This document shows, one piece after another, positions 1 to 8,393 of a stretch of DNA of 34,749 nt. How positions within the stretch are numbered: the stretch's first letter is position 1; every line of letters starts with the position of its first letter. Source of the stretch: Sphingomonas palustris. Lineage in GTDB: Bacteria; Pseudomonadota; Alphaproteobacteria; Sphingomonadales; Sphingomonadaceae. Location of the stretch: NCBI GenBank assembly GCA_026225215.1, contig JAMFSI010000007.1, forward strand, positions 1-34,749, given 5' to 3'. The position numbers and the translations under genes were made by a program. The notes under the pieces were generated by a model that had not been told where the DNA came from, made no database searches, and saw only the letters and a list, made by a program, of their open reading frames with translations.

Positions 1-64
1 ATCTGAAAAAATAAAGTCGCGAAGCGGCGTTCTTATGCGCGCTGGGCCCCGGCCTTCGCCGGGG
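1..64 (-). terminator. Hairpin pair with T-run downstream of cysD
   Basis: Read on the minus strand just after the cysD stop, there is a perfect 7-bp GC stem (47-53 paired with 58-64, loop of four). A second, weaker hairpin around 16-28 follows, and then a T-rich run (TTTATTTTTT, about 6-15). This looks like an intrinsic terminator. The GC-rich stem may also be a dispersed palindromic repeat. The start of any following cysN would lie outside the window. Confidence 0.5.
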
Positions 65-72
65 AGACCCGA

Positions 73-990
73 TCAGAAATACCCTTCCGGTTTCTTCTTT
101 TCCATGCCGGCGCCGCCAGCATCCTTGTCGATCGCGCGGCCCTGGCGTTCGCTAGTGGTGGTCAGCAGCGTTTCCTGGATGATTTCGGGCAGCGTCGATG
201 CGGTACTTTCGACTGCGCCGGTCAGCGGATAGCAGCCCAGCGTGCGGAAGCGGATCGAGCGCATCACCGGCGTTTCGCCCGGCTCCAATGGAAAGCGGTC
301 ATCGTCAACCATCAGCAGCATGCCATCGCGCTCCACGGTCGGGCGCACGCCGGCAAAATACAGCGGCACGATCGGGATGTTGTTCAGGTGGATATATTGC
401 CACACGTCCAGCTCGGTCCAGTTCGAGATCGGGAATACCCGAATGCCCTCACCCTTGGCCTTCTTGGCGTTGTAGAGGTTCCACAATTCCGGGCGCTGGT
501 TCTTGGGATCCCAGCCATGCGTCGCGGTGCGGAACGAGAAGATGCGTTCCTTGGCGCGGCTCTTTTCCTCATCGCGGCGGGCGCCACCAAAGGCTGCATC
601 GAAGCCGTATTTGTCGAGCGCCTGCTTCAGCCCCTCGGTCTTCCACATATCGGTGTGAAGCGCACCATGGTCGAAGGGGTTGATACCTTTCGCCTTGGCC
701 TCGGGGTTTTGATAGACGATCAGTTCCATGCCCGAAAGCTCGGCCATCTTGTCGCGCAGCTTGTACATCTCCTGGAACTTCCAGGTGGTGTCGACATGCA
801 TCAGCGGAAACGGCGGCGGCGAGGGATAAAACGCCTTGCGCGCCAGGTGCAGCATCACCGCGCTGTCCTTGCCGACCGAATAGAGCATCACCGGCTTGTC
901 TGCCTCGGCGACGACCTCGCGGATGATGTGAATGCTTTCGGCTTCAAGCCGCTCAAGGTGAGTCAGGGTCTTCCGGGCGGTAGCGCTCAT
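73..990 (-). CDS. cysD: Sulfate adenylyltransferase subunit 2 (CysD)
   Basis: Small subunit of ATP sulfurylase. With the GTPase CysN it makes adenosine 5'-phosphosulfate (APS) from ATP and sulfate, the first step of assimilatory sulfate activation and of PAPS supply, in the cytoplasm. The protein is 305 residues, the usual family length. The PP-loop (SVGKDS) lies near residues 39-44, and the conserved [14 protein letters not shown] block and the WTELDVW segment are present. The ATG start has a good ribosome site (GGAGAGG, about 5 bases away). The gene is divergent from a LuxR-type regulator. No cysN is visible, because the window ends 72 bases after the stop. That stretch holds terminator-like hairpins, which is unexpected if cysN follows in the same transcript. 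Identification is secure. Confidence 0.97.
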   Translation of the reverse strand: MSATARKTLTHLERLEAESIHIIREVVAEADKPVMLYSVGKDSAVMLHLARKAFYPSPPPFPLMHVDTTWKFQEMYKLRDKMAELSGMELIVYQNPEAKAKGINPFDHGALHTDMWKTEGLKQALDKYGFDAAFGGARRDEEKSRAKERIFSFRTATHGWDPKNQRPELWNLYNAKKAKGEGIRVFPISNWTELDVWQYIHLNNIPIVPLYFAGVRPTVERDGMLLMVDDDRFPLEPGETPVMRSIRFRTLGCYPLTGAVESTASTLPEIIQETLLTTTSERQGRAIDKDAGGAGMEKKKPEGYF

Positions 991-1045
991 CGTCCTCTCC
1001 GTTCAATTGTTATGTGTTCCTTGCGGTCATGGCTTGACGGCAATA

Positions 1046-1059
1046 CTCCCATATGGGAG
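1046..1059. promoter_or_regulatory. Perfect 14-bp palindrome over the luxR-type RBS
   Basis: CTCCCATATGGGAG is a perfect palindrome in the short divergent region between cysD (start 990) and the LuxR-type gene (start 1068). Its right half supplies the GGGAG ribosome-binding sequence for the ATG at 1068. It could be an operator for the neighbouring regulator or another dimeric repressor. That role is inferred from symmetry and position only. Confidence 0.4.
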
Positions 1060-1067
1060 CAAAATGT

Positions 1068-2153
1068 ATGACCTTCACTTTTTATGACGAACGCGAGCTG
1101 CTGCCCCCTCTTCTAGAGGGGATTTTCGAGGAGCCGGTATGGGACACATTCCTCCACCGCCTGCTCTCCCGCAGCCGCGCGAGCCGAATCTGCCTGATGC
1201 TGCGCCATGGTGCGAACCCCAGCGCCTCGCCCATTTTTCGCCAGATCGCGGCGTCGCCGGAATTGCCACCTCCAGACCTCGAACGCCTGACCGCACTCGG
1301 CCTGCTACCCTTTGCCTCGCTGCGCCCCTCGCGCGTCTATGCGTTGCAGGAATTGCTCGATTACGACGTCATCGACCGGCGCGCGGAGCAGCATGCAGCC
1401 CTGGGTGACGCCGCGATTGCTCATGCCGCCTACATCCGCATCGTCGGGCGCCACGATCACAATGCCTGGCTGCTGCTGCTCAGCGATCGCAACGATTTCA
1501 CGGCGAGCACCAGCGTCTTGTTGACTTCGCTCGCCCCGCTGATCGCCGCCGCGCTAGATACGCTGGCCACCATCGATACGCTGCGTTTGCGCAGCGCGAT
1601 GGCGGAAGACGCGCTCGCTCTGCTCGGTATCGGCCAGGCTGCTTTCAGCCATGATGGCCGGATCGTCGCGGCCGACGCGCTGGCCACCCGCGAACTGGCG
1701 CTGCAACCGCAGGGCCGCTCGAATTTGCCCGCGCGTTCCGCCCAGGCGCTTGCCGCAGCCTGCGCCGCGCTCGATGGTGGCCCGGCGCAAGCTCGGCAGT
1801 TGATCTCAGGAGAGGAAGGCCGGGCGGAACGTGCCCTGCTGCTGCGTCCGGCCCCGCAAACCGAGCTGGCGATGTCCGCCGCCGCCGCAACGGGCGCCCT
1901 GCGTCAGGAGCGCCGCGAAGACGCTGTGAGCGGCGCGCGTATCCTGGAGCGAATACTGGGCTTGTCCGCGCGCGAAGCCGCGCTGGCCGAGGCGATCAGT
2001 CGCGGCAAATCGATCGCCGAAGCCGGCACCGAACTGAAACTGACCCCCGAGACGGCGCGGAATTACAGCAAGCGGATCTATGCCAAGACCGGGACATCGG
2101 GCCAGGCCGATCTGGTACGACTGCTACTCAGCGGCCTGGCCCCGCTGGGGTAG
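1068..2153 (+). CDS. LuxR-family HTH transcriptional regulator
   Basis: DNA-binding regulator with a C-terminal LuxR/GerE helix-turn-helix in the last 65 or so residues (LGLSAREAALAEA, then TPETARNYSKRIYAKTG, then a leucine-rich helix). The N-terminal ~280 residues match no sensory family I can name with confidence. No phosphoreceiver aspartate pattern or autoinducer-binding signature is evident. The start at 1068 (361 residues) is preferred because GGGAG lies 8 bases upstream. An in-frame ATG at 1053 sits inside the palindrome and has no ribosome site. The gene is divergent from cysD and ends 9 bases before the convergent hydrolase gene. It may control cysD, itself, or the adjacent catabolic locus; the sequence does not decide between these. 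Confidence 0.85.
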   Translation: MTFTFYDERELLPPLLEGIFEEPVWDTFLHRLLSRSRASRICLMLRHGANPSASPIFRQIAASPELPPPDLERLTALGLLPFASLRPSRVYALQELLDYDVIDRRAEQHAALGDAAIAHAAYIRIVGRHDHNAWLLLLSDRNDFTASTSVLLTSLAPLIAAALDTLATIDTLRLRSAMAEDALALLGIGQAAFSHDGRIVAADALATRELALQPQGRSNLPARSAQALAAACAALDGGPAQARQLISGEEGRAERALLLRPAPQTELAMSAAAATGALRQERREDAVSGARILERILGLSAREAALAEAISRGKSIAEAGTELKLTPETARNYSKRIYAKTGTSGQADLVRLLLSGLAPLG

Positions 2154-2162
2154 AGCCGAGTT

Positions 2163-3426
2163 TCAGGCGTCCGCGCGCTCCGGGACTCCCGCCAGTTTCG
2201 CTTCGCATTCGGCGATCTCGGAGCGCAACCACATAGTTTCGCTGAGATTGCTGCCACCGCTCGCTGCCAGCAGCGCCTGGCTGGCATCGCGCCGGACCGT
2301 CCATGCGGTGGGTTCGTCAGGGTCGGCGCCAAGCGCGACATCGACCAGATGCAGCGCCTCGAGCGGCTGACCCGCCGCCAGCTTCTCACGCGCGCGCTCG
2401 GCAATCCGCCCGCCCCCCCCCGGCCAGTTCGGCCAGATCCTTATCGACACTGCTACGCGGCACGCCATAAAGCGCGGTGGTGCCATCTTCGTAGTGCAGC
2501 CAACCGGAATACTCGCGCCAGATGCTCTTGACCGCCCAACTGGCCTTGCCGTGAAACTCGCCGATCTTCAGCGCTTCGGGAAAACTGAATTCGCGCATCA
2601 ATTGATGCACATCCTTGCCGGCGATCATGCCCTCCAGCGTGTAATCGCGAACATAGCTGACGGCGGCATGCATCCGGTCAAGATCTTCGCGAATTTTCGC
2701 GGCGCCAACGATCGGATCGCCATGGCCGGTGATCAGAATTTCCGCGCCCAGATCGCGCACGATCTCCAGCGAGCGCAGATAGGTGCGCACCAAACGCGGC
2801 TTGTCGCCGCGCAATGTGTTCAGGAACGGCATCGACAGGAATACCGGGCCGAACAGATTGCCCGTAAAGGCAATGCGTTCATTCGGCATCCACATGGTGA
2901 GGCTATCCACCGTCTCCCCTTCGGGCGTGTGGATCAGTTCGAAACGGCGCCCACCCAGATCGATGGTCAGGCGGCGATCGACCAGGATATCGGGGACGAC
3001 ATGCGGCGGCGCTTTGGGAGTAGAGCCGCGCTTGAGCGTGCTGCCCCACAGCTTGCCGGTGCGCGGGCCGAAGAAGGGCGCCAGCCGGTTCATATCCGCC
3101 AGCGCCTCGTTATAACCAGGGCCGCCGACGATTTGGGTGCCGGCCTCCAGAAATTCCGGCACCGCACCGTAATGGTCGCCATGGCTCTGCGTCAGCACGA
3201 TAAAGGCCAGCGGCCCGGTGCGATGCGGGTTCAGCAGCGCGACATTGCGGTCGGCATTGTCCATGAAGCCGGTGTTGACCAGCAGATCGCCTTCAGCCGT
3301 GGTGACCAGATAAGCGTTGGAAATGTCGCGCACCATGAAGATGAAGTCGGTAATCGCCACCGCCTCGGTCTGGGCATCGCCGCTGCGCACCAGCGAGGCC
3401 AGCGCGGGTTGCTGCTGCTCGCTCAC
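2163..3426 (-). CDS. Alkyl-sulfatase-like MBL-fold hydrolase, apparent frameshift
   Basis: Metallo-beta-lactamase-fold hydrolase with a C-terminal alkyl-sulfatase-type dimerisation region. The MBL core covers about residues 25-245, including the QSHGDH motif at 80-85 and ITGHGDP later. The frame opens at a GTG (3426) overlapping the dehydrogenase stop as GTGA, so translation is probably coupled. It runs 346 residues to a stop at 2386. The rest of the dimerisation region continues in another frame to 2163. The break is at a run of nine G on the coding strand (2413-2421); eight G would give one 420-residue protein. Two metal-site positions look altered: the first His of HxHxDH is Gln, and a later site reads GNLFG where many relatives have GD. 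It could be an active hydrolase with changed chemistry, or a decaying gene. The substrate is unknown. Confidence 0.8.
2413..2421. other. Nine-base C/G homopolymer at the frameshift point
   Basis: There are nine consecutive C on the plus strand (nine G on the coding strand) exactly where the reading frame of the MBL-fold gene breaks. Removing one base rejoins the two frames. It could be a sequencing or assembly length error, a real mutation, or a slippage-prone tract. Confidence 0.85.
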
Positions 3427-4442
3427 GCGTCGGCTCCGGCGAACTGGATCATCACCTTGGCCGATCCCGGCGTCCCGGCGACCTTCAGCCCGTCCAATAC
3501 CTGATCGAATGGCAGCGTGTGGCTGATGATGCTGGCGATCTTGTCCTTGAGGCGTGGCATCGCGGCGATCACCTCGGGCATTTCGGTGGGATAGCCGACC
3601 GCGGTGGTGATTGTCATTTCGCTGGTCAGCATACGCCCAACGGGAAATTCAAGCGGCTTCATATAGGCCGCGGTGATCACCAGCTTGGCATGGAACTTGG
3701 CCACCGCGATGACGTCGGACAGGATCGTCGGGCCACCCGCCGCGTCGATGAAGGCATCGGTGCCGACAGCGGGGCGGAAATAGCAAGTCTCGCGGCCATG
3801 CAACTCGCCGAGCCGATCGAGCAGGCTTTCCTGCGTCGGATCGAAGGCCGCGCGCGCGCCGAGCGCCAGCGCACGTTCGCGGCGCTCGGCGGCCAGATCG
3901 AGGGCGACGACATCGGTGACGCCGCGGTCGACCAGCCACAGAATCATGCCCAGCCCGATCGGGCCGCAGCCGAACACGACGACCTTGTCACCCGGCTTGA
4001 CGTCGGCGCGGTTGACGCCGTGCATCGCCACCGCCAGCGGCTCGCACAGGGCGGCGACTTCATAGGAAATGCCCTCGGGAATCGGCAGGATCGAATCGCC
4101 CAGCCGCGCCTCGCGCACCAGCAGTTCCTCGGTGAAGCAGCCTTCCGGGCCGCCGCTGCCGATATTGCTGGGGGTCATCATCGGGTTGATGATCACCGGT
4201 TGCCCGACCGACAGCCCCCTGACCTCGGCGCCGATTTCGAGGATCTCGCCCGCGCCTTCATGGCCCAGCGCGGTGGTGCCGCCGGGCTCGGCGGGCATGC
4301 CGCCGAACTTGATATAGGAAAGATCGCTGCCGCAGATGCCCACGGCTTTCATCTTGACGACCACGTCCTTGGGCCCAGCAACAGGCCGCGCATAATCGTC
4401 GAGCCGAACGTCACCGACACCGTGAATGTTAAGCAAGCGCAT
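3423..4442 (-). CDS. Zinc-type medium-chain alcohol dehydrogenase (MDR)
   Basis: NAD(P)-dependent dehydrogenase of the MDR superfamily, related to sorbitol/threonine dehydrogenases, 339 residues. The N-terminal GroES-like domain carries the catalytic zinc motifs GICGSD (near residue 37) and GHEGAG. The Rossmann domain has VFGCGPIGLG (about 157-166). The four-cysteine structural-zinc lobe of many MDR enzymes is absent; that region reads NPMMTPSNIGSGGPEGCF. The ATG at 4442 has AAGAGGA upstream. The gene lies 42 bases after an SDR gene, and its stop overlaps the GTG start of the hydrolase, so the three genes look like one operon. It probably oxidises a secondary alcohol or polyol intermediate of the local pathway. 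The exact substrate cannot be given. Confidence 0.9.
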   Translation of the reverse strand: MRLLNIHGVGDVRLDDYARPVAGPKDVVVKMKAVGICGSDLSYIKFGGMPAEPGGTTALGHEGAGEILEIGAEVRGLSVGQPVIINPMMTPSNIGSGGPEGCFTEELLVREARLGDSILPIPEGISYEVAALCEPLAVAMHGVNRADVKPGDKVVVFGCGPIGLGMILWLVDRGVTDVVALDLAAERRERALALGARAAFDPTQESLLDRLGELHGRETCYFRPAVGTDAFIDAAGGPTILSDVIAVAKFHAKLVITAAYMKPLEFPVGRMLTSEMTITTAVGYPTEMPEVIAAMPRLKDKIASIISHTLPFDQVLDGLKVAGTPGSAKVMIQFAGADA

Positions 4443-4484
4443 GTTGATGTCCTCTTCCCAAAAAGCCGTATCTCGCGAAATTTC

Positions 4485-5273
4485 TCAGGGGCGAATCATG
4501 TAGCCGCCGTCGATCGTGATGGTCTCGCCGGTCATGAAAGACGAGGCGTCGCTGCACAGGTAAGCGCCGATTCCCTCGAAATCCTCAGGGTAGCCGACGC
4601 GCTTGATCGGCACTTGCGGCCCGTAGTGACCTGCCAGCGCCTTTTCATTGGCTTCGCCGCCCATCATCGGGGTCATGATCAGCCCCGGTGCGACGACATT
4701 GGCGCGAATATTCAGCGGTCCCAGTTCGACCGCGAGGCAGCGAATGGTGGCGGCAATTGCAGCTTTCGAGCCGGCATATTCCATCTTGCCCGCCAGCCCC
4801 TGAAACAGCGACAGACTGCCGCAGGCGACCAGCGAACCGCCCGGCTCGCCCGCTTGCGCGCGAGCCACCATATGGCGCGCGCCTTCGCGCAAAGTGAAGA
4901 ACGCGCCGTGCAGCGCCACCTTCTGAAATTCGAACCAATGATCGGTGGGCATGTCGAATACTGAATCATAGCGCGGCGAGGAGCCCGAATTGGCGAATAC
5001 GCAATCGATCCGCCCGAAGTCCTGCATCAACTGCTCATAGCCGGCGACAATCGCCGCCTCGGTGCTGACATCGACTTGATAGGTTTCCACCCGGCCCGCT
5101 CCGGCTGCGAGCAATTGTTCTTTGGCGGCGGCGTTCTTTTCGGCATTGCGCGCCCAGATGGCGACATCCCCGCCCATCTTGGCGGTGCCCATGGCGAAGC
5201 CGAAGCCGATGCCGCCATTGCCGCCTGTCACCATCGTGACCTTGCCGGTGCAGTCGAACAAGCCCTTCGCCAT
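4485..5273 (-). CDS. SDR-family oxidoreductase
   Basis: Classical short-chain dehydrogenase/reductase, 262 residues from the chosen start. The N-terminal cofactor motif TGGNGGIG, the catalytic serine (ACGSLSLF) and the YAGSK (YxxxK) pair are all present and correctly spaced. An NVVAPG segment and a C-terminal ETITIDGGY complete the fold. The start at 5273 is preferred because GGGAG lies 10 bases upstream. A longer frame opens at 5393, but its first 40 residues look nothing like an SDR. It is the first gene of a probable operon with the MDR dehydrogenase and MBL hydrolase, and is divergent from the AraC regulator. It likely interconverts a hydroxyl and a keto group. The substrate is unknown. 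Confidence 0.92.
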   Translation of the reverse strand: MAKGLFDCTGKVTMVTGGNGGIGFGFAMGTAKMGGDVAIWARNAEKNAAAKEQLLAAGAGRVETYQVDVSTEAAIVAGYEQLMQDFGRIDCVFANSGSSPRYDSVFDMPTDHWFEFQKVALHGAFFTLREGARHMVARAQAGEPGGSLVACGSLSLFQGLAGKMEYAGSKAAIAATIRCLAVELGPLNIRANVVAPGLIMTPMMGGEANEKALAGHYGPQVPIKRVGYPEDFEGIGAYLCSDASSFMTGETITIDGGYMIRP

Positions 5274-5482
5274 CCAGATATCTCCCATGGTGTTAAATTC
5301 TGCAGGCCCCGTTAGGCCAAGTTTCTTGCCCAATGCATGTCTGCCCAGACGCAGGGCATCGCAACCACGCTTGCTATCCAAATCGAGACACAATATGTAA
5401 TCCAGGACATAAACCGAGACTCTTGCCTACCTCGCGCGCCGGCACAATTCGACACCCGCTCGCCGCCATGGAGCCATTCAGC
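5274..5482. promoter_or_regulatory. Divergent intergenic region, SDR operon / AraC gene
   Basis: About 210 bases separate the SDR start (minus) from the preferred AraC-type start (plus). It must hold the promoters of both and is the natural place for AraC-protein sites. I could not pick out convincing -35/-10 boxes or a clear direct repeat, so only the positional argument supports this entry. Confidence 0.35.
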
Positions 5483-6403
5483 ATGACCCGCCGAAAAACA
5501 GCCGTCGTCGTCAGCGCCGAATATGCCACCAGCACGATCGAGGCGGAATTATCGGGTCAGGATATCGCGGCGCAAATCGTGCGCTTCGACATTCCCGCTC
5601 CTACCGACAGCCTGGTGAGGCCCGACGACTTCTACCAGGTCAATATGTGCCTGACCCCGCGCCCGCTCCACGCCCGCGCCTGCTACGAGGCGCGGTGGGG
5701 GCCGCACCGCTTCGAGCGGCTCGGCGATATATTTCTGGTGCCGCCGAGCGAAGTGCTGCGCTTTCGCGGCGATCGCGGCCAGCAATCCTCGCTGATCTGC
5801 CAATTGCGCCCGGCCTTGCTCACCAGACTGGTTGGACGCGAGCTGCTGTGGGACGATCGCCAATTGGCCGCGACGCTCGATATTACCAATGCCCGCGTCC
5901 GCGCCCTGCTGTTCCGGCTGACCGGGGAAGTGCGCTATCCCGGCTTTGCTTCGGACCACATGCTGGAATTATTCGGGCAGGAACTGGCCATCGAAATCGC
6001 CCGCTATTGCCTCGAAGTCCACGAACGACCGGCCACCGGCGGCCTGGCCTCGTGGCGCTTGCGGCTGATCGACGAACGGCTCAGCGACGATAGCTCCAGT
6101 GACGGCGGCGGCGCACCGACGCTGAGCGACCTCGCCGCAATCTGCAATATCTCGACCCGCCAGCTCACGCGCGGCTTTCGCATCAGCCGGGGCTGCTCGC
6201 TCGGCGATTACATCGAGCAACGCCGCATGGAAGCGGCCAAGCGCCTGCTGGGGACCGGCGAAAGCGTCAAGGGCGTCGCCTTCGCCATGGGCTTTGCCTC
6301 GCCGTCGAGCTTCACCTTTGCTTTTCGCCGTGCGGTGGGGGTAAGCCCGAGCCAATTTCGCCAGCGTCCGTTGCCTTCCAGTTCGGCCAGCGCCAATCCG
6401 TAA
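5483..6403 (+). CDS. AraC-family transcriptional regulator
   Basis: Transcription factor with the AraC/XylS double helix-turn-helix at the C-terminus: LSDLAAICNISTRQLTRGF is the first helix-turn-helix, and GVAFAMGFASPSSFTFAFRR followed by GVSPSQFR is the second. The N-terminal ~190 residues would be the effector or dimerisation domain; no cupin signature is certain. The start at 5483 (306 residues) is chosen for a GGAG 9 bases upstream. ATGs at 5468 and 5333 are in frame but lack ribosome sites. It stands between the minus-strand SDR operon and the plus-strand sulfotransferase run, so it is the best candidate for their pathway-specific regulator. That is inferred from position. Confidence 0.9.
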   Translation: MTRRKTAVVVSAEYATSTIEAELSGQDIAAQIVRFDIPAPTDSLVRPDDFYQVNMCLTPRPLHARACYEARWGPHRFERLGDIFLVPPSEVLRFRGDRGQQSSLICQLRPALLTRLVGRELLWDDRQLAATLDITNARVRALLFRLTGEVRYPGFASDHMLELFGQELAIEIARYCLEVHERPATGGLASWRLRLIDERLSDDSSSDGGGAPTLSDLAAICNISTRQLTRGFRISRGCSLGDYIEQRRMEAAKRLLGTGESVKGVAFAMGFASPSSFTFAFRRAVGVSPSQFRQRPLPSSSASANP

Positions 6404-6560
6404 CAGGCAGGATGCGGTATTGGCCCGATCTCGAAGATGTGGCTGGAATGGCACTGGCGAGTCCGTTGCCAAACTTGCCCCTTGAACCTTAGTTGCCGTC
6501 AAGCTCGGAGCGGCGCAATTCGCCCGACCAAAGCAGAATGAATGGGAAGGAACCGTCACC

Positions 6561-7724
6561 ATGGCCGATCATCTGTCAGCCGCTGAGATTATCGATGAAG
6601 CCCGCACCAGCACCGGCTTGAGCCACTTCGACAGCGACAGCTATCGCGAAGGGCTCGATGTCCTGGTCGACGATGTCAACGCCGGCATCCCCAAAGGCTG
6701 GTTCACCGACGACGGCCTCAAGCGCATTCACGGCGACGCGGTGCATTATCTCGCCACGCGGCTGAAAATCGCCGATTATTTGACGCAGCACCCCGAACTG
6801 CTGGAGCGCAAGGTTGAACGGCCGGTATTCGTGATGGGTGTACCCCGCACCGGCACCACGCTGATGTCCAACCTACTCGCCGCCGATCCGGCGCGTCGTT
6901 CGCCGCTGACTTGGGAAATCGACGACCCGGTGCCGCCCGCCACCACCGCCACGCTCAAGACCGATCCGCGCGCGCTGGCCCGGCTGGAGCAGGAAAAGGT
7001 GATGCTGGCCGCCAATCCCGACATGGGCAAATATTATCGCGGTTCGGCGATCTATCCCAATGAAGATGTCTTCATCATGGCCGGCGACTTCAAGACGCTG
7101 ATGATCGAATCCAAAGGCCGCCTGCCCGCTTACAAGGATTTCATCTTCAGCTGCGACATGACGTCTTCCTACGAATATCATAAGAAATTCCTGCAAGTGC
7201 TGCAGTCCCAGGCGCCAGGGGTGTGGAACTGCAAGAAGCCGTCACACTCTTTGTATCTGGAATATCTGTTCAAGGTCTATCCCGACGCGCGAGTCATCTG
7301 GACTCACCGCGATCCCTTCACCGCTACCGGATCGCTGTGCAGCATCATATCCTTGAGCCACATGGCGCATATGGGCCGGATCGATAGCGAATGGCTCGGC
7401 GAGGATTACAGCTGGCAAGCCGCCGAACACGCCAACCGGATCATGGATTTCCGCGACAAGCATGGCGAAGACAAAATCATCGACGTCCATTACGTCGACC
7501 TGATGCGCGATCCGATCGGCGTCATGAAAAAACTCTACACCCAGCTCGGCGACAAGTTTACGCCCGAGGCCGAAGCCGGCATCCAGGGCTGGCTAGACGA
7601 CAATCCGCAAGGCAAATTCGGCAAGCACGAGTACAAACTGGCGAAATACGGCTTGTCCAAGGAGCAGCTCGAGCCGCTGTTTGAGCGCTACCTGTCGCGT
7701 TACGATGTCGCGCGTGAAGGCTAA
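6561..7724 (+). CDS. Sulfotransferase-family protein
   Basis: Predicted cytoplasmic sulfotransferase of the bacterial Sulfotransfer_3 type, 387 residues. The 5'-phosphosulfate-binding loop is GVPRTGTTLM (about 93-102), and a 3'-phosphate-binding segment VIWTHRDPF occurs in the middle. Family members transfer sulfate from PAPS to hydroxyl groups. Many such proteins in catabolic clusters have no proven activity, so the reaction is inferred. The ATG at 6561 has GGGAAGGA upstream. VOC and MaoC-type genes follow on the same strand, which suggests an operon. With CysD (APS synthesis) and the sulfatase-like hydrolase nearby, a role in sulfo-conjugation of a pathway intermediate is plausible but unproven. 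Confidence 0.88.
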   Translation: MADHLSAAEIIDEARTSTGLSHFDSDSYREGLDVLVDDVNAGIPKGWFTDDGLKRIHGDAVHYLATRLKIADYLTQHPELLERKVERPVFVMGVPRTGTTLMSNLLAADPARRSPLTWEIDDPVPPATTATLKTDPRALARLEQEKVMLAANPDMGKYYRGSAIYPNEDVFIMAGDFKTLMIESKGRLPAYKDFIFSCDMTSSYEYHKKFLQVLQSQAPGVWNCKKPSHSLYLEYLFKVYPDARVIWTHRDPFTATGSLCSIISLSHMAHMGRIDSEWLGEDYSWQAAEHANRIMDFRDKHGEDKIIDVHYVDLMRDPIGVMKKLYTQLGDKFTPEAEAGIQGWLDDNPQGKFGKHEYKLAKYGLSKEQLEPLFERYLSRYDVAREG

Positions 7725-7779
7725 GCTTTTGGTCGCGTCCCTTTAGGCGATGCTCTAAAAATTTTCCGGGAGAGAACCG

Positions 7780-8247
7780 ATGCTCGAAGGCACGCATTAC
7801 CAGAACGGCTATATCTGCGACGACATCGAAGCGGCGATTGCCGTGTTCAAGACGCGCGGGCTCAACAAGGACCCGATGATCATTCCAGTCGAGCAGGAGG
7901 TAGACACCCCCTCCGGTCTGAAAAAGCAGAAGTTGAAGATCGCCATGTTCTGGATCGGCGGCGTGCAGTACGAGCTGATCCAGCCGATCGTCGATGAAGT
8001 GAACGTCTATGCCAATGCGCCGGCGAACGGTGGTCCTATCCGCTTTCATCATACCTGCCAACGCGTCGATGATTGGGAAACATTCCGCGCCCGCGTGGCT
8101 GAACAGGACCTTCCCGTGGTGATGGAACGCGATCTCGGCCCGGACAAGCTGCGCTTCATCTACCTCGATGGGCGCAAGGCTTTCGGACATTATCTCGAAT
8201 ACACCCAGATGTCCGACGAAATGTGGGAAATGACCAAGGCCATGTAG
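7780..8247 (+). CDS. VOC-family (glyoxalase/dioxygenase-fold) protein
   Basis: A 155-residue protein of the vicinal-oxygen-chelate superfamily. The first half (HYQNGYICDDIEAAIAVF) and second half (GGPIRFHHTCQRVDDWE) resemble the paired beta-alpha-beta-beta-beta modules. Possible metal ligands include the histidines in HHTC and the glutamate in HYLEYTQ near the end. Members include glyoxalase I, methylmalonyl-CoA epimerase, isomerases and extradiol dioxygenases. The sequence does not say which reaction applies here. The ribosome site GGGAGAG lies 5-6 bases before the ATG. It sits 55 bases after the sulfotransferase and about 145 before the MaoC-type gene on the same strand, so it likely serves the same pathway. 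Confidence 0.85.
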   Translation: MLEGTHYQNGYICDDIEAAIAVFKTRGLNKDPMIIPVEQEVDTPSGLKKQKLKIAMFWIGGVQYELIQPIVDEVNVYANAPANGGPIRFHHTCQRVDDWETFRARVAEQDLPVVMERDLGPDKLRFIYLDGRKAFGHYLEYTQMSDEMWEMTKAM

Positions 8248-8393
8248 GGTATGTCGAAATTCGGCTCAGGCCGGGCTGCGAACCGCCGTTCATCCGTTCA
8301 GCATTTCGCCGGGGCGATCCGCCGGGCCATTGCCTTTAACGAGGCCATGCCCGATGGCTCCCCGATAATATGCCCGCGCGAGAGGAATGGATC

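Noticed and set aside
388..1071. Long plus-strand open frame opposite cysD
   Set aside because: It lies antisense to a certain cysD with no homology; long shadow frames are expected at this GC content.
3519..4964. 481-codon plus-strand open frame across the MDR and SDR genes
   Set aside because: It covers two confidently identified minus-strand genes, and its composition is that of an antisense shadow.
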